A DNA stretch of 64,000 nt from Adineta steineri (GCA_905250115.1 CAJNOI010000001.1:1614977-1678976), one strand, 5' to 3'; numbered from the stretch's first letter, positions 1 to 13,918 are shown. Program-made: numbers and translations. The notes: generated by a model not told the origin, from the letters alone.

Positions 1-247
1 AAAGTGTATAACGATCAACCATTTGTAAATTTTTTGTATTTGTTAAAATTGATCGTAGCCAAGCTTCGGCATCACGATAGATTTTTTCAATAATTGAACT
101 TGATGTATCATTAACTGGATATTTAAATAATTTTTGTTGAAAACCAAATTTTAATGTAACACATATTATATCAGTACGAAGAAAACTTTCTAATTGAGCA
201 ACAGGTTGTTGTATGGGTGGTGTTGCTGTTGCTGGTGGACGTGACAT
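1..247 (-). CDS. 5' end of an unknown gene, cut by the left edge
   Basis: An open frame runs from an ATG at 247 down through base 1 without a stop, giving about 82 residues. It begins MSRPPATATPPIQQPVAQLE, a Pro/Ala/Thr/Gln-rich leader, and continues into a mixed sequence with a strand-like stretch (DIICVTLKFGF) and a likely helix (IIEKIYRDAEAWL). Codon use matches the confirmed genes of the window (ACA, CAA, TTA, GTT), unlike the spacer to its right. The strand-then-helix order could be the start of a ubiquitin-like or FERM-type fold, but that is a guess. I do not recognise the family. The rest lies outside the window. Confidence 0.55.
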   Translation of the reverse strand, partial: MSRPPATATPPIQQPVAQLESFLRTDIICVTLKFGFQQKLFKYPVNDTSSSIIEKIYRDAEAWLRSILTNTKNLQMVDRYTL

Positions 248-2822
248 TATATTTTATTTCTAAATTATAATTAAGCGAATTTAATTCTTTAATGATATTA
301 TATAGAAGAAAAAAAAAAGAAAAAAAAATGAGAAAATTTAAGCTAACTTTGAGATAGACGTCATAGCTTTTAACCTAATATTAACAATCAAACAATTGTC
401 CGATTCTCTACTTTTTTTCTTTTCCTTTCCTTTTCTCTCGTAATACTTTTTTTTTCTCGTTCTATAGTCTTTTTTTTCTTTTACATGAAAAATATCATCG
501 TTTTATGCTTGCACATATGTATATATATAAATGCTTTACAGGTGAAATATTTTACAAGTCATAAACCATTGACAAATATCCGAGTGCCACAAAAAATACT
601 AGACATATGTTCTTCTTTTACTTAAGGTAATGGAAGGAAAGAAAAAAAACTGAGCAATAATTAAACTAAAAATGCAGAAAAACTAGCATTACACAATTAA
701 CAGAAGGATTGTATCGAGATGTCATTTTCTTACACATCATAAATCTTGACATACGTGATTTTAACGCATAAAAAAACAAATCTCACTAATTCATCAGCAC
801 TTGACAATTTCCTATCGTGAAAAATAAATATGATACTTACAATTGTGATATATTGTATCGCATAATTCAAATCATACATAGAAAAGATGTATGATTTTTT
901 TTAAAGTTGATTTAAAAAAATATTTACAACTGTTGATTATGAAAACCACAGAAATTTCTTATATATAAAAATCATAAAATTTGTTCGGAATAGTTTATAA
1001 ATACTCTTCTATTATCATAAAACTAAACGGTTAAACTACAGCATTCAAAGTAATATGAGTTAGGAACAAATATTACGTAATTATCAAGGACTTTTTCTCT
1101 CATGTAAAATGGCATTATGCCAAGACAATTTCTTCCAGGTATATTATTTGAGTTTATTCTAGCGAGAAAATCATGCTAGAAATTTAACAACGTATTAATA
1201 GAATTGGTAAAAAAGGAATATTATCTAAAAAAAAAACATCTGTTCAAAATATTATTCTTATTGACAATAAGATTACGAATTTTTTCATACAACAATCATG
1301 TATGATAAGCTTAAAATATTGACAAATTCTTTCATTATGTCATATGAGATAAGTAAATGGAAAAGTATATAATAGTCCATAGTAGGTTTTTTTGTCGACG
1401 TCATTTTTACTTAGTTTAATCGTAATTATTAACTTAAAATGCATCAACAGAAGATTTCTATGACACAAAAAAAACAAGGAAAATATTAAAAATAAATAGT
1501 AAATGATATCAATCTGTGTCATTATATAAAACAACATGCTCAAAACTTGATAAATGGATATAGTACATGAATTTTACAAATAAATCTTTAAGAATATTTG
1601 CACCTAGTTTAAATTACGTAGCTTTATTTTTTGCTTAGTATGATTAATCTAAAATATAAACGTCATTTTAGTGAATTTCATGCTATATACATAATAGTTT
1701 ATTAAATAAGAGAACATTTTTATATAAATTCTTAATGAAAACGTTTAGATTTCTAGGTGAAATATTTTTGCGGAGTACAAAAAAAAAATAATTGAAATGT
1801 TATTCGATTAAGAAAGCTTCTGTTACTTTTCATTCCTACCCTTGTTTTCTTTGTTGTCTGTAAATCTGAAGTGAACGTCGAAGTGGAGATGTATGAAGCA
1901 CCGTTTTCTATCCTCCATCTCGACTCGTTCGGTCTCTTTTTAGCACCTACTTCCCACAAGCAAGTTATTTGTAAAAAATCACGAGGTGTAAGGAGTACTA
2001 CCGTGCACCTCTGCATCGAGAACCAGATATATATATATATATATAAAGAAGTATTAGATTATAATTAAAATGAATGCACTTGAATCATATTTTACCCATA
2101 ACAAATTACAGGCTAAATATAGAATAGTCAATTATACATCTTAAGGAAAATTCATCGTCTGATCGAAATAGAATGACTGAGATACATCTCAACAAATATA
2201 ATATATACAAAACAAACAAACGAAAAATAACGACTTGTAGATCATTTTTTCTGTTTATATCGAATTTTTTTTTCTTTACTAATAGATTCAGTAGATTAAG
2301 TTTATAATTAGTACGTTTAGAAAAAAATTTCATTATAGAGGAATATTATTTTAACTGAACGCTCAATAAATTTATTTAACAAACCGATTTACTTACTTAG
2401 TACATACAAATTGTACTTAGCGAAAATGATCTTAGTATTTATATATGTTTACTTTGCACTTATATAGGTGCCTTATTAATATATGTATTCCTTTATTCAA
2501 TATTCTTTTTTTATATAAATCATGTTGGGAAGATGAAAATAAATTTATGAAGACTAGCAATATATGAATGCATAAATTTTTGTCAATTAACTGTTCATAT
2601 GCTAGTTTACAAAAAAATATCAAAAGTTTATTTATATTATTGAAATTTTCAATTGAGTAATAATAAACATTGAAATTAAAAAGAAATAGTGTATGACTGT
2701 TATTATTTAATTAATAATTTAAATATTGATACAAATCTTCTTAGTTTATATCATATGGTTATTAATTTATTTCGAAAAACAAATGAATGTGATAATTAAG
2801 AAATTTGTTAGGAAACTGATGT
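248..2822. other. AT-rich intergenic spacer
   Basis: No convincing gene. Short frames here are rich in Phe, Leu, Ile, Tyr and Lys, as expected from AT-rich noncoding DNA. There are poly(A)/poly(T) runs at 300-330 and 410-480 and an (AT)n run at about 2029-2045. Bases 1860-2020 are clearly more GC-rich and less repetitive than the flanks; they could be a regulatory element or a lone exon, but I cannot show either. Confidence 0.6.
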
Positions 2823-3419
2823 CTATTTCTTTTTTGTCAATCTTTTAAACCTTTCTTGACAACAATTATTAGCGCATGCTTCACATAAATCCTTTGGATG
2901 TGATCCACCACCATTTCCTCCGCTTGGAACGTCAGTTTCAATAATAACAACATTTTGTACATCATCATCATCATAATAAAATCGTTCACCATAGCATCTC
3001 GGGACGATCTGGCGAAGAAGACACTGTACTAAATACCAAGTTTGTGTTTCACTACAGATTCCGACATGATATGAATCATCCTTATCTCCACATTCCCTAC
3101 AACGTACACCAAAGCGCCTCATTCGAACCCTTCCAAAACCATTACGAAAATCAAGCCGAAATCGAAATATAACCATGGCCCATGCAGATTTCCAGCGGTG
3201 TCCACGTTTACATTTGTATCTGAAATAGAAAATGAAGCATTACACATTAATGTCATGCTTTAAAACCTACTCTGCAAAAGTTCGATAAAGTAATTCTGAC
3301 CAACCTGGATCGTTAAGACTTGAGTTCTGCAAGTGTTGTAATTGCCATTGGTACCCGAATGGCAGAGGATTTTCATAAAGAATTTGATTGAAATATGACT
3401 TGAATTGCTTAGATGTCAT
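2823..3419 (-). CDS. 3CxxC-type zinc-finger protein (RTP/ZAR1-like)
   Basis: Two exons, 3271-3419 and 2823-3219, joined by a 51-nt GTAGGT...TTTCAG intron. The product is about 181 residues. The junction restores the core of the 3CxxC zinc-binding domain (Pfam zf-3CxxC, shared by receptor-transporting proteins and zygote arrest ZAR1): YKCKRGHRWKSAWA, then FRFRLDF, then a CREC knuckle and a C-terminal HPKDLCEACANNCC. The N-terminal part (PGWSELLYRTF before the first knuckle) is also typical of RTP-like proteins. The first knuckle reads CKRGH instead of a plain CxxC, so its zinc ligands may differ. Family members act in receptor trafficking or in RNA binding in oocytes; which applies here cannot be decided. 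Start chosen at the first in-frame ATG; an upstream exon is possible because the frame stays open. Confidence 0.8.
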
Positions 3420-4164
3420 TACTTTCGTTACAAACGTATACCTTTTTTTTAAACAAATAAATATGGTTATGTTTGCTTTTGTACAAATATCGGTGAGAAA
3501 AATATGAAAAGAGAATAAAAAGAAACGAAAACAAATTGTTTCGTATAATCGTACAGGTGTTTATTGTGACCAGACAGAAAAAAACAAAATGAGATATGAC
3601 AAGAAAAATATGACACGCACACTGACTAAATATTAATATCTAGAACAGTAGTTTTCGCAGTGATAAAGAAGAAAAAAATATCCAATTATGTATTTTTTCA
3701 TTTATATATTATTATATTATTATATTACTGTATACACGTTTTTCCCCTTCGAGTACTATTTCCGACAATGTCGATAATAACATTCAAGATTCTATTTAGA
3801 TTTGATATTTTGGTTGAGTAAAATCTCATTATTTTCCTATTAGATATTTTATAAATATTTAAATTTCAAAACTAATCACACATGAATTGTACGTCATTGC
3901 AGCAAGAAAATGATCTTTTATTCATTTCAATAAAAGATACAGACAACCTGTATTTTTCTTTGAAAAATAATCCATATATATGATCGTCTGGTAAAACTCA
4001 TATCTACACAATCTACAAATCAAGCTGTTTTGATTATAACATAACCAGTATTTATATTTCGTATGACTACAATACTCATTGAGTAAACATAGCGAATAAA
4101 TAAATATGTCAAGTAATCCGTAAAATAAAAATTTGGAAAAGAAATAAATCATCTCGAAAGGTTT

Positions 4165-4306
4165 TGTGGTGTGGGTGTGGGTAAGGATGTTGATATGGAA
4201 GAAGAGTAATCCATACCTATACATCCACACTTACATTCACCCTCACTCACCGATTCACACTCATCCACATTCATACTCACACTCTTACCCACACCACACC
4301 TACACT
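4165..4306. repeat. Telomere-like GTGGG/CCCAC foldback tract
   Basis: The left arm is GT-rich (GTGGTGTGGGTGTGGGT) and the right arm is a longer CA-rich run containing CTTACCCACACCACACC, so the ends can pair. The middle contains TGTTGATATGG, which recurs in altered form in other copies. The G-rich unit resembles the TGTGGG-type repeat reported at bdelloid telomeres. This copy is interstitial and imperfect. Confidence 0.6.
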
Positions 4307-4477
4307 TTGAACATCCGCTGCTACAACGACGATATCGATCGTGCCGAGCTTCGCGAAGGATTCTCGCTTCTGGTGATCTTAGAGAAATAAGCTCATCAGA
4401 TTGTCTCTAATATTTCTACACTTTTTAATTGTTATGTCTTTTATCATTAATAAACTTCAAGTAAAATTTTTCCGTTT

Positions 4478-4567
4478 TTTTCTCTTCTGGAGTTTTCTTT
4501 TCCAAATTTTTATTATCCAGACTTTTCTTTTCCGGATTTTCTTTTTCCATATTTTTCTTTTCCGGAT
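4478..4567. repeat. Imperfect pyrimidine-rich minisatellite
   Basis: About five degenerate units of roughly 15 bases built on TTTTCTTTTCCGGA follow one another. The frames through it are low-complexity and not credible proteins. Confidence 0.55.
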
Positions 4568-6358
4568 TACATGGCTTTACCGAACAAACCAGCTGAATGT
4601 AATAATGAGGCATTCCGATGTAACGCTACCTCTGCATTTAATGAAGTGTGTTGTAATGAACTATTCTTATAAATATGTTCTTTTAAAATTCTCGAAGCGG
4701 ATTTTCAATATCATTACAACAGACAGGAAAAGTCCATAACAAACAACTAATAACAACAGAAAAAAACGGATATATATACGTATTATCATAAATGTAACGA
4801 GGAAAAATTCTTACGATCATATCTAAACAAGATGTAGATCATAACAATTTCTACTATTCAAATATGTAACAAAATCCAAAATAAACAAACAAACAACACA
4901 ATAATAAAAAGAAAGAAGGCCGAGTTTATAAGTGAGAAAAGATTTCCTTGTTTGTTATTTTCTCTGTGAACATATGTTAGTCATTTCAATAAATATACAC
5001 ACATCTGTACACTTAGTAACAACTTTAAGCACTAAATGATGTATCAGAAGTTGAACGAAAACACAAAGCGATGGAAAATCTTATTGATACATATATAAAC
5101 AAATCCAGAGTTGTTTTGCAAACAAGAAAAGAATCTTTAGGAAGGAAAAATATACTTTAAAAATTTCTCCAACCTGTCGGTTCTGAATAATGAACTGCAT
5201 GAGTAACAAAATAAATATATAGAGATGGTAATAAATGCTTTTTCAGATAAATACAAAAAACTTTTATATATAATTACTAATATTTATTTGTGTCTCCTTC
5301 CGGACAAATTTGATATTTACTGTGAATTTAAAGTTATACTCGAAAAACTCTAGTAAACATTTTATCAAGTACACGACATTTCATATCTATAAAATTAAAA
5401 GAAAATAGCTGTTATCAAAAACTGTTCTATTATATTGCAAGAATCATTTTATAATTCATTCTTATCAATAGATAAAATTGAAAACTATTAAAAAGCATAG
5501 ATCAATATATTAAAGATTCAAAACTCTATATATTCTGCTTCCACATTGACGTTTATTTATAAATGCCATATAGACTCAATTGACTACATATGCAAATGTT
5601 ATCGTAGATGTGTATTAGTTCGATAGAAGCACAAAATGTCACAAATGAGACTAATGCACTATGGATACATTTTATTCATATATTGATGAAAGATATGAAG
5701 ATAGCAGTCAATTGTATGAAAGGATTACGACACGGAAATGTTTTAATTCTGTTAATAAATCTTTTCATAGGTTTTTATTCTCTAAATTTATATATTATTT
5801 CTAATGATGCAATCATCAGTAATTATAATTTCCGCCAAACCTTCGCTTTCTCATTGTTACATTAATGTGGCATTGAATTTCTCATCATAAACTACGCAAC
5901 TATATCTTTTCATTTTTATTATTTCTCGCTGCTTTTATTATAATTACAATCATCACTTATTTATTTATTTAAACACATTACTTTTATACAATTAAATTCT
6001 ACAGGTATCGTTATTTGATTATGAATGTAAAACCAGAAAACGATGGAATACTCGTAATTTTGCAGAATGATATATACATTATACTCTTATATGAATTGAA
6101 AACAATATTATCAAATTAATCTATTATATTGCATTACATTAGAAAGAAAGAAGTAAAGAACACATATTTGTATTTAGTATATGGCTTATCTAATATATTA
6201 TTAATAATCAATTAATAAATAGCAAGATGAGAAGAAGAAAAAATATTTTCAAGAGAACTCCATCTATACTATGATATCATTAGACACACTTGCTGCTCTA
6301 AGATAATATTTGTTACAATGATATATATATCAAAGAAGTTTATTCGAGCAATATCAGT

Positions 6359-6458
6359 NNNNNNNNNNNNNNNNNNNNNNNNNNNNNNNNNNNNNNNNNN
6401 NNNNNNNNNNNNNNNNNNNNNNNNNNNNNNNNNNNNNNNNNNNNNNNNNNNNNNNNNN
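6359..6458. other. Assembly gap (100 N)
   Basis: Exactly 100 N, a placeholder length; the true distance is unknown. Both flanks are AT-rich with no coding sequence, so no gene is visibly interrupted. Confidence 0.99.
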
Positions 6459-8074
6459 TTTTAATATGATCAAGTGATAATATCTAGTCCTAGTTGGTGA
6501 TATACAAAAAGACGATATAGTTTATCCTTCATTTCTATAAGTGAGCAATTGTAACTGATTTAAAATGTACTTAATCTTAACAGTAACCATCAAACGTACG
6601 ATTATAATTGATGGAAGCTATACTGAAAAAAATCTAAGAGAAGTAGAACAGTAGTCTGGTACTGAATATCAAAGTAACTTTTCTATAAAACTAGCGAATT
6701 TGATGTGCAGAAAAACTTAGGAATCATCGTTCTACTTTATCTTTGTCGGAGTCTACTTCCAGTCAGTAAAGCAGTATATGAACTGATGTCTATATTATTG
6801 TTACCTATTGACTTTAACTATTGAGTAGAAAAACTTGATATTTAATTATTCAACTAAATAGGATCAACTAGTTGCTTATTTCATAATTTACCAATCTTTC
6901 ATACGCACTTACCGAAGTTTTTGTTTAAAAAAATAATTTTACCAATGATCCCTATCGATATTACTTTCAGTATACTCCAATAAGATCACAAAAAAATCAA
7001 CTAATAGTATCACATCATTGGACTCGAGGAAAAATGCGCTCAATGTCGAAATATTTCAAAAATTACAAAGGCTGCATTAACAAGCCGATCATTTCAGTGA
7101 GATTCTCTACTGCAAACAGATATAAATCTGTTATTGCTGAAATATCCGAACAAACAAATATTATATATAAAAGAAAAAAGGATATGAATTTTTATTCAAT
7201 AATATGAGAAGAAAATGATTTATTAGCAAAATATATTTTATAGCAAAATAAAATAATACCAAACGAATTGTACTATTGATTGTTGTTGAAAAAAATAGAT
7301 GTCATCATCGCAAACTACTTTATATGTGGCGCACCTTACACTTCACATCATTCGTCATTTTCCTACTTCCTTCATATTGTGTTTATTCCAATCAACAGAG
7401 TCAGAACAAAGTTGGATATTTCCAACTTTTCTTGATTTTTCTCAATATATGTCATAAATCGCTGAAATTCTATCGTCTAGCAGGTTAATTCTTAGAAATT
7501 AGAATATATAACGTTTTCATCGTCCTAGTTTAATGATTAATGAAGTAAAAGTTAGTAATACTTACAAATATGAATAATTTTTCTTTATTAATATTCAACG
7601 TAAAAGTATCGCTATATTTCAATTTCGAAATTCTATTATTTTGTTATTTTTACTTTTAAATATCATTAGACAATATTTAGACCAATATAACTTAGACAGA
7701 TATTTGAGTTTACAATGAATACTAGATTTAAAAATTGAGATATAATATTCTGTTACGAAATAAGAAAAATCATTGTTTTTACATCCGCTTATTGTATTTC
7801 TAGTCTCATCTCGTATCTTTTACTTCTTATCTATATGAATTTGTATATTTTCATTTTTATTTTCCTTATGACAATCTTATCATAGAGTTATTTTTCCCTG
7901 AATTTATTTTATTCCATTCTTTATTCATTTTTCGATCTATGAATAATATTCTTTTTCATCAGTCACCTCTTACAAATTATACCTCTTGAGTAAACTGAAG
8001 AAACCTAACTGCTTTTTGTCAACATATTATATTTATTATAAATTGATATTAATTATTAGTATATTTTAGCGATT

Positions 8075-9802
8075 ATGGCTAGTAATAAAGAATTATATCA
8101 AAGTCTATCCCGTTCGATGTCAAGTTATGCACCATGTGGATATTTGGTAGATGGTATAGAAGAAATAGAAGACAAGTGGAAATGTATTTTTTGTGGATAC
8201 ATTATGAAAGAGCCTATTCAATTTGTAGAATGTGGTCATAGATCTTGTAAAGGATGTTTTGAATCACGTATAGCAGCAGCAACTAATGGTCAAGTGACTT
8301 GTCCCGACGAAGATTGCAACTATCAATTTGATAGAAATCAAGTAAGAACTGTTGTTAAATCTGTGATATTTTATCATAAGTGTGCATTTATTTTTAAAGA
8401 TAATGCTTGATCGTGCATTTAAAAGAGAATTAGACAAGAAGGCAATCACGTGTATTTATAAAACAAGTAAAAATTGTTCTTGGAAAGGAACCGTGAATGC
8501 CTATCAAGTTAGTATTTTAATAGTTTTTCTTTACCTTTTAATAACATACATTTATATTTTAATAGGAACATTTAGATAAAGATCACACTAATTTCTCTTG
8601 TGATAGATGTCAAGAATCATTTTCTTCGAATGAAGCATTAATAAATCATCAATCAAAAACTTGTAGCAGTCTTTTTCAAAGATGTCCCTTAGCACCACAT
8701 TGTGGAGAAGAAATGGTAAAAGATTTCAATTCGAATTCAAAAAATTACTTCAGGGTTTTTTCTTTTGTATTTTTAATTAAAGATTCGAAAAGAAGAATTT
8801 TCTGCTCATCTGTTAAGTGAAAAACATCAAGAAGCGACTGCTTTAGCATTATTAGGTAAATTTAATGCTCCAGAAATATCTGACCAAGATCATGACATGG
8901 AAACGAATACAGATACTAATGACCTCGAAGAAGAGACATCAACAAAATTATCTGAATTAGCTGATAAAGTTCAAAAATTGAATGATGATACAGTTCAATT
9001 AAGTCGAGATTTTATTAAATTAAATGAACTTACTCAATTAGCTACTCACGAAGTTAATAATTTTCAAACACAAAATACCGATAGAAATCATAGAATAGCG
9101 AGTTTTCAGCCACAACAAGAAGATATACAAAAAAATATTGAACTAGTAAAACAAAATATTGAACAAAATCAACATGTATCAACTGATGGTACATTAACAT
9201 GGAGAATTGATCGTGTAGCAGAAAAAATGTCTGATGCTGTATCAGAACGACAAACCAGTATATTTTCTCCAATATTTTATTCATCACCGTATGGCTATAA
9301 AATGCGTGCACGTCTATATCTTCAAGGCGATGGCACTGCTAGAAGAACTCATCTGTCTCTGTTCTTTCTACTTATGAAGGGAGATTATGATGCTCTACTT
9401 AAATGGCCCTTTGAACATAAAGTGACATTTTGCCTATTTGATCAAACAGGTAATAATCGACATATGATTGATTCATTTCGTCCAGACGGCAAATCAGCTT
9501 CTTATCAACGACCTACCGGAGATGCTAATATTGCAACTGGTATACCAAAATTCTGTCCTTTACCAATGATTCAACAAGACGATAATGCTTATGTAAGAGA
9601 TGATACTCTTTTTCTTAAAATTATTGTTGATCTTAATGAAACACCAAAAATGATATTACCTTTTATGCTGACACTCAATCCAGGCTTACCAAATCATGTG
9701 CAGCAAGTTTTAATTAATCAAGAGAAAATTAAAAGAGAACAACAGAATCTTCTAAATGCAAGTACAGCAACACAACCAACACCTATGAATACTTGTGGAT
9801 AG
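8075..9802 (+). CDS. TRAF-family protein: RING, TRAF zinc fingers, MATH domain
   Basis: Four exons, all in phase 0: 8075-8341, 8400-8507, 8566-8715, 8783-9802; introns are 58-67 nt. The product is 514 residues. A RING finger occupies about residues 37-83 (CIFCG, then CGHRSCKGC, then CPDEDC). TRAF-type zinc fingers follow at about 105-175 (CIYKTSKNCSWKG, CDRCQESF, RCPLAPHC). A coiled coil lies at about 215-305. The C-terminal TRAF/MATH domain runs from LTWRIDRV to about residue 490 (SPIFYSSPYGYKMRARLYLQ, FFLLMKGDYDALLKWPF). This is the domain order of animal TRAF2/3/5/6-type adaptors, which oligomerise through coiled coil and MATH, bind receptor tails and act as E3 ubiquitin ligases in NF-kB/JNK signalling. 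I cannot assign it to a numbered TRAF. The start is the first ATG, just upstream of the RING. Confidence 0.92.
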
Positions 9803-10248
9803 ATATAAAAAGTTGTGGAGGTACATCTTACATATATATATATAATGGACTGAATTATATTTTCTGTGTTAATGCAGGTAAATTGATTTACCAAAAGTTA
9901 AAATTTTATAAATATTCTGTTTTCTTTTATAATGTGTTGATTTAAATTCATAAATACGAAAAATATTAATGCATAAACTGATTTTATAGAATTTTTTTGT
10001 TGATAAAAGAATAAAACCATATATTCTGATCAGTTCTTTTGCAGCGATTACTGAGTTTAACATAACAATGAAAATATGTAAAAAAATGGTTGTTAAATTT
10101 GAATTTTAGCTCGTTTTAATATTAATAGGAAACGGAAAACAGTGTTGTGTAAATGAAGCAAATTATAAAAAACATTCTAAGATGATCTATTTTTATATTA
10201 ATTATTTCGAAAACAAATTGGTTAAATAATTAAAATAATCTTGAAGAT

Positions 10249-10327
10249 GTGAGTGGGTGTGAGTATGATTGATGGTGTAGTAATAATTGCTCGCCCACAC
10301 ACGCACTTGTACTTGCACCCACCCCCG
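10249..10327. repeat. Telomere-like GTGGG/CCCAC foldback tract
   Basis: The left arm is GTGAGTGGGTGTGAGT; after about 35 bases the right arm reads CGCCCACACACGCAC and GCACCCACCCCC. It has the same arrangement as the tracts near 4200, 39600 and 40190. Confidence 0.55.
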
Positions 10328-13300
10328 TGAACTCTTTCAGAAACAGGAAAGAATCCTTCAAATTAGTTTAGATATTCTGAAAGGAAATTAATTGGTTGTC
10401 ACTTAAACTGACGAACCATGATTATTGTTGTACCCAGAGAATGCTGAAAAATATCATTTTTGAAGAAATTCTACGTTTTCCCTATCTCTGGTAATGTACT
10501 ATAGAATCTTCGAAGAAAACAACCGAGAACTTGAAATTTGCAGTAGGATGGTCTAGTTTGTTTCGTCAAAAGTGTTATCTAGAGTCTAATACCGGTATTT
10601 TGAAAGAAAATAAAAACTATCCTAGGTATAGTCAAAAAGTACAATACAAGTAGAAACAGAAATTTATAATGCTTTCCTGTACATAAATTCTTTCATTTAC
10701 ACCACTATAAAAGTTAGTGACAGAGTTTATATATTAGTCATTTATGATATATATCAACACTTTCGATTTATTGCGACTTTCATATCGAAGAATCTTCTAG
10801 CCTTTAAATATTTATTCTAATCACATTGATTCTGTTTCGTAGGATGAAGAAATATCTAATGATTTTAGAGTATACATATATGACGTTTGCATCCCTATTT
10901 TATCGTTATTTTCTTTTATCTCAACAAGTAAAATATAAACTGCGACGTTAGTTAAAACACAAAGCTTAAGCTGTCTCAAATAACGAAAAAATCAATATTG
11001 ATATTAAAAGATCTCTCCTACACAAGCTTTATATACGTGATCTTATCTTTATTATAAATTAATATGATTTCAAATTTCTTTCTAAATATATAGAGTTCAG
11101 TAAAACAAATCTACAAATATGTTATTATGTTTTGTATTACTGTTAGCTCTAGTTGCATGATGTTTTCCTCAAATATAATTATATTTTTGAGTCTTGTAAA
11201 ACTAAAACATTATGTAGATATTTAATTATCATCTCAAATATCATTATTATTCTAGAATCTATTATTAAAATTCTACAAAAATAAGCTTGAATCGCCTATT
11301 GACGTATTTATATTTTATTTATAAAACAACATGATGACGTCCGATCTCATATTTCGTCTATTAGAAATTTCCATAATTAATAAGAAAAACTCCTATTAAT
11401 CTTTAATATACTTTATTTTTAATAAAATTTCTACATTTAATCTCATACTTTATTTATTCTATTTATATTAATAAATCAATATTTTACTTCATCAAATATC
11501 TACACTAATCTCGATTAACAAAAATAAATAATCTTGAAATATATTTATTGGATTATATTTGAATAAAATAAATTTTAAGTAAGTACATATGATGTCTGAG
11601 TGTTGTATTATTATTATTATTTTCTTTTTCTCGAAGAATATAATTTACTAATATGTAATTATGATATTTAATACTTATCAAAATCAAATCATGATAAGAA
11701 CAGGAAATTAACAGATGCATTAAAAAATCATGATAAAAGATAAAAATGTTCCAATTGAGTTGATTGAGTCATTTATTTTAATGAAATATATGAAATCCTT
11801 GAGAAAAAATAGTACATAATGACAGACGGTATATGTTCATTTCATGGACGGGAAATGTATAAAGAAATGTAATTCCTGACAATTTCTTTTTTAGCTACTT
11901 AACAAATTACATTTGAACATGTTACTTCCAATCATATAAAGTGTTTCAAGTAGAAAAGTCTTTCGATAAATGATATAACATTTGATCGATTAGAAACAAA
12001 AAAGGAAGTAATTACATATATCCCCATAAAAGATGGGGAATTTTTCGTATGTCAATGGGAATTATTCTCTTCCCATAGGTTATCAAATACTTGTTAAACA
12101 CACTAAAAGTGCAGTTTATTATGTAAGTGTATAGATCATACAGTTTATGATTTAAAAAAAATTGTATATATTATTTGAAGTATAATCTTAACAGATATAT
12201 TTGAATATTTAAGTATATGTCAATGGAAAAAAATACTTATATTTATGTTATGAAATAATAATATATGAGATTATTCTTTCCATTTCATGTCGATAAATAT
12301 TAGAGTGTAATTTCAATTAATTGAATAATATGAATATGTAAGTATTTCTTTATAAAACAATAATTGATATTTTTATGAGTAAAATTGTATTAATTTTTAG
12401 TTTTGTTTTGTGTCCTTGAGATAAACAAAACTTAATATTGTTAATAATGAAAAAAGAAAATTTTTAGTTCCTTATTTATTTTGTTAAATAAATATTATCT
12501 CGTTATAAACTATTTTAATTCTTAAACTGTTAAAGATTTATTCAAAAATAGTTCCACATATATGAGATTAAAAAACATGAAATATTACTATATTTAGATA
12601 TACGATTAATACTGCTTAAAGGATCATGTACCTCATGTGACACGCTTTATGTTACTAATTAATTCAACTGTTTTCTCTTGAAATTATATATCTATAGATT
12701 TTGATACATTGAATTCAAGTTTTCATTTATTATGTGTATGTGTAATAAAAATTCAATTGATAAGAGATATCCTATATTTCTCACACTCTATTTATAGGAC
12801 AAAATGATAAAATTATATACATATATATATATATTTAGAATATACTATTATTGATATATATTTTAGGTTTTAAAAGAAACTATTCATGTAATCCCTAGGG
12901 ACTATTCCATCTTTTCCTGAATATTTAGATTCTGTTGTGTTATTCTGTCCTTCTCTTTGACTTGTTCTATTAATTATTTCCATTAATTTTTTATGTATGT
13001 CGCTCCGAAATACAGTCACCTTGAAGAGAGACGCCATTCGTACTAGATGCATCTCGATAATAACAATAACAAAATGAATTGATAGAGGAGACATGTCGTC
13101 ATAATTCTTCAACCCATGCATATATTAATGAGAATCGTTTGTTCATCGTCTTCTTGTTGTTTCTATTGCTACTAAGATTCTTATTTGACATGTTGTTCCT
13201 AACTTACTCTTTTTTTTTCTATTCCCACTTCATTCGTGTGAAGTTCTTCGTCTTTCTTTTTCCTTTTTTTGGCATGCGCTACAACTCTTCAATTACGTGT

Positions 13301-13860
13301 CACTCCGATGTTTCCGGTAGAAAACGCTTCGAATTATATGTATGTATATACGTAAAACAAAGATATAAGAAAGGAGAGAGAGAGAGAACGAGACAACGAC
13401 GACGACAACGACTTAGCCCACCTCTACCGATGATAATAATAAAGGATGATCGTTGTTCGCGTGCTTTGTATTTATGCGAACACGAACAGATGGGAGATTG
13501 ACTTTTTTGGCTTGTTTTGTTGCTTTTTACAACTTCGCTTTGTTTTGTTTCTTTCACTTTCTTTCGATAAAGCAAGGTCATAACACATCAATTTCATATA
13601 GATAAAAGAATTGTTAAGGTAATATAAATATCTATTTAAAACAAGATTTTGTTTTAAAGAAAAAATGGTTCTTAAGTCAATAAGCGTGTACAAAAGAAAT
13701 GATTTTAAAATATTCTATGGAAATATATCTGATAACCCTTATCGAATTTCGAACAAATAATCACTTCATCTCTTCTATCAAATCGATAAAAAAACATCAA
13801 CAATAATACCCTTTCATCATACTTTTTTCTTTCAGCTCGAAAAAAGTGCCAATGAATTAT

Positions 13861-13918
13861 TTTTTTCTCTCTCTCTGTCTCTGCCTCTGTCTCCCTTTCT
13901 CTGTCTCTCTCTTCCTCC
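13861..13918. repeat. CT-rich polypyrimidine tract
   Basis: A run of CTCTCT, CTGTCTCTG and CCTCC units about 58 bases long. Similar tracts lie at 15829-15870 and 32077-32122, each in a GC-richer noncoding region. Such tracts can be GAGA-factor-type promoter elements, but nothing here proves a function. Confidence 0.5.

Larger units (their letters stand above)
3420..8074. other. AT-rich intergenic spacer with a gap
   Basis: No gene that I can support. The stretch holds the telomere-like tract at 4165-4306, an imperfect TTTTCTTTTCCGGA array at 4478-4567 and the N gap at 6359-6458. Frames at 5608-5865 and 7276-7488 are hydrophobic, lack family features and look like chance ORFs. Confidence 0.6.

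Noticed and set aside
4166..4390. A 74-codon plus-strand frame rich in His, Pro and Tyr
   Set aside because: It is a translation of the CA-rich telomere-like repeat and has no independent coding signal.
5608..5865. An 85-codon frame with a hydrophobic end
   Set aside because: It could suggest a small membrane protein, but codon use is spacer-like and nothing similar is known to me.
13079..13501. A 140-codon frame and its antisense partners
   Set aside because: Phe/Leu- and Arg-rich low complexity, read through CT/GA repeats; no domain, and the antisense frames are equally good, which points to noncoding sequence.
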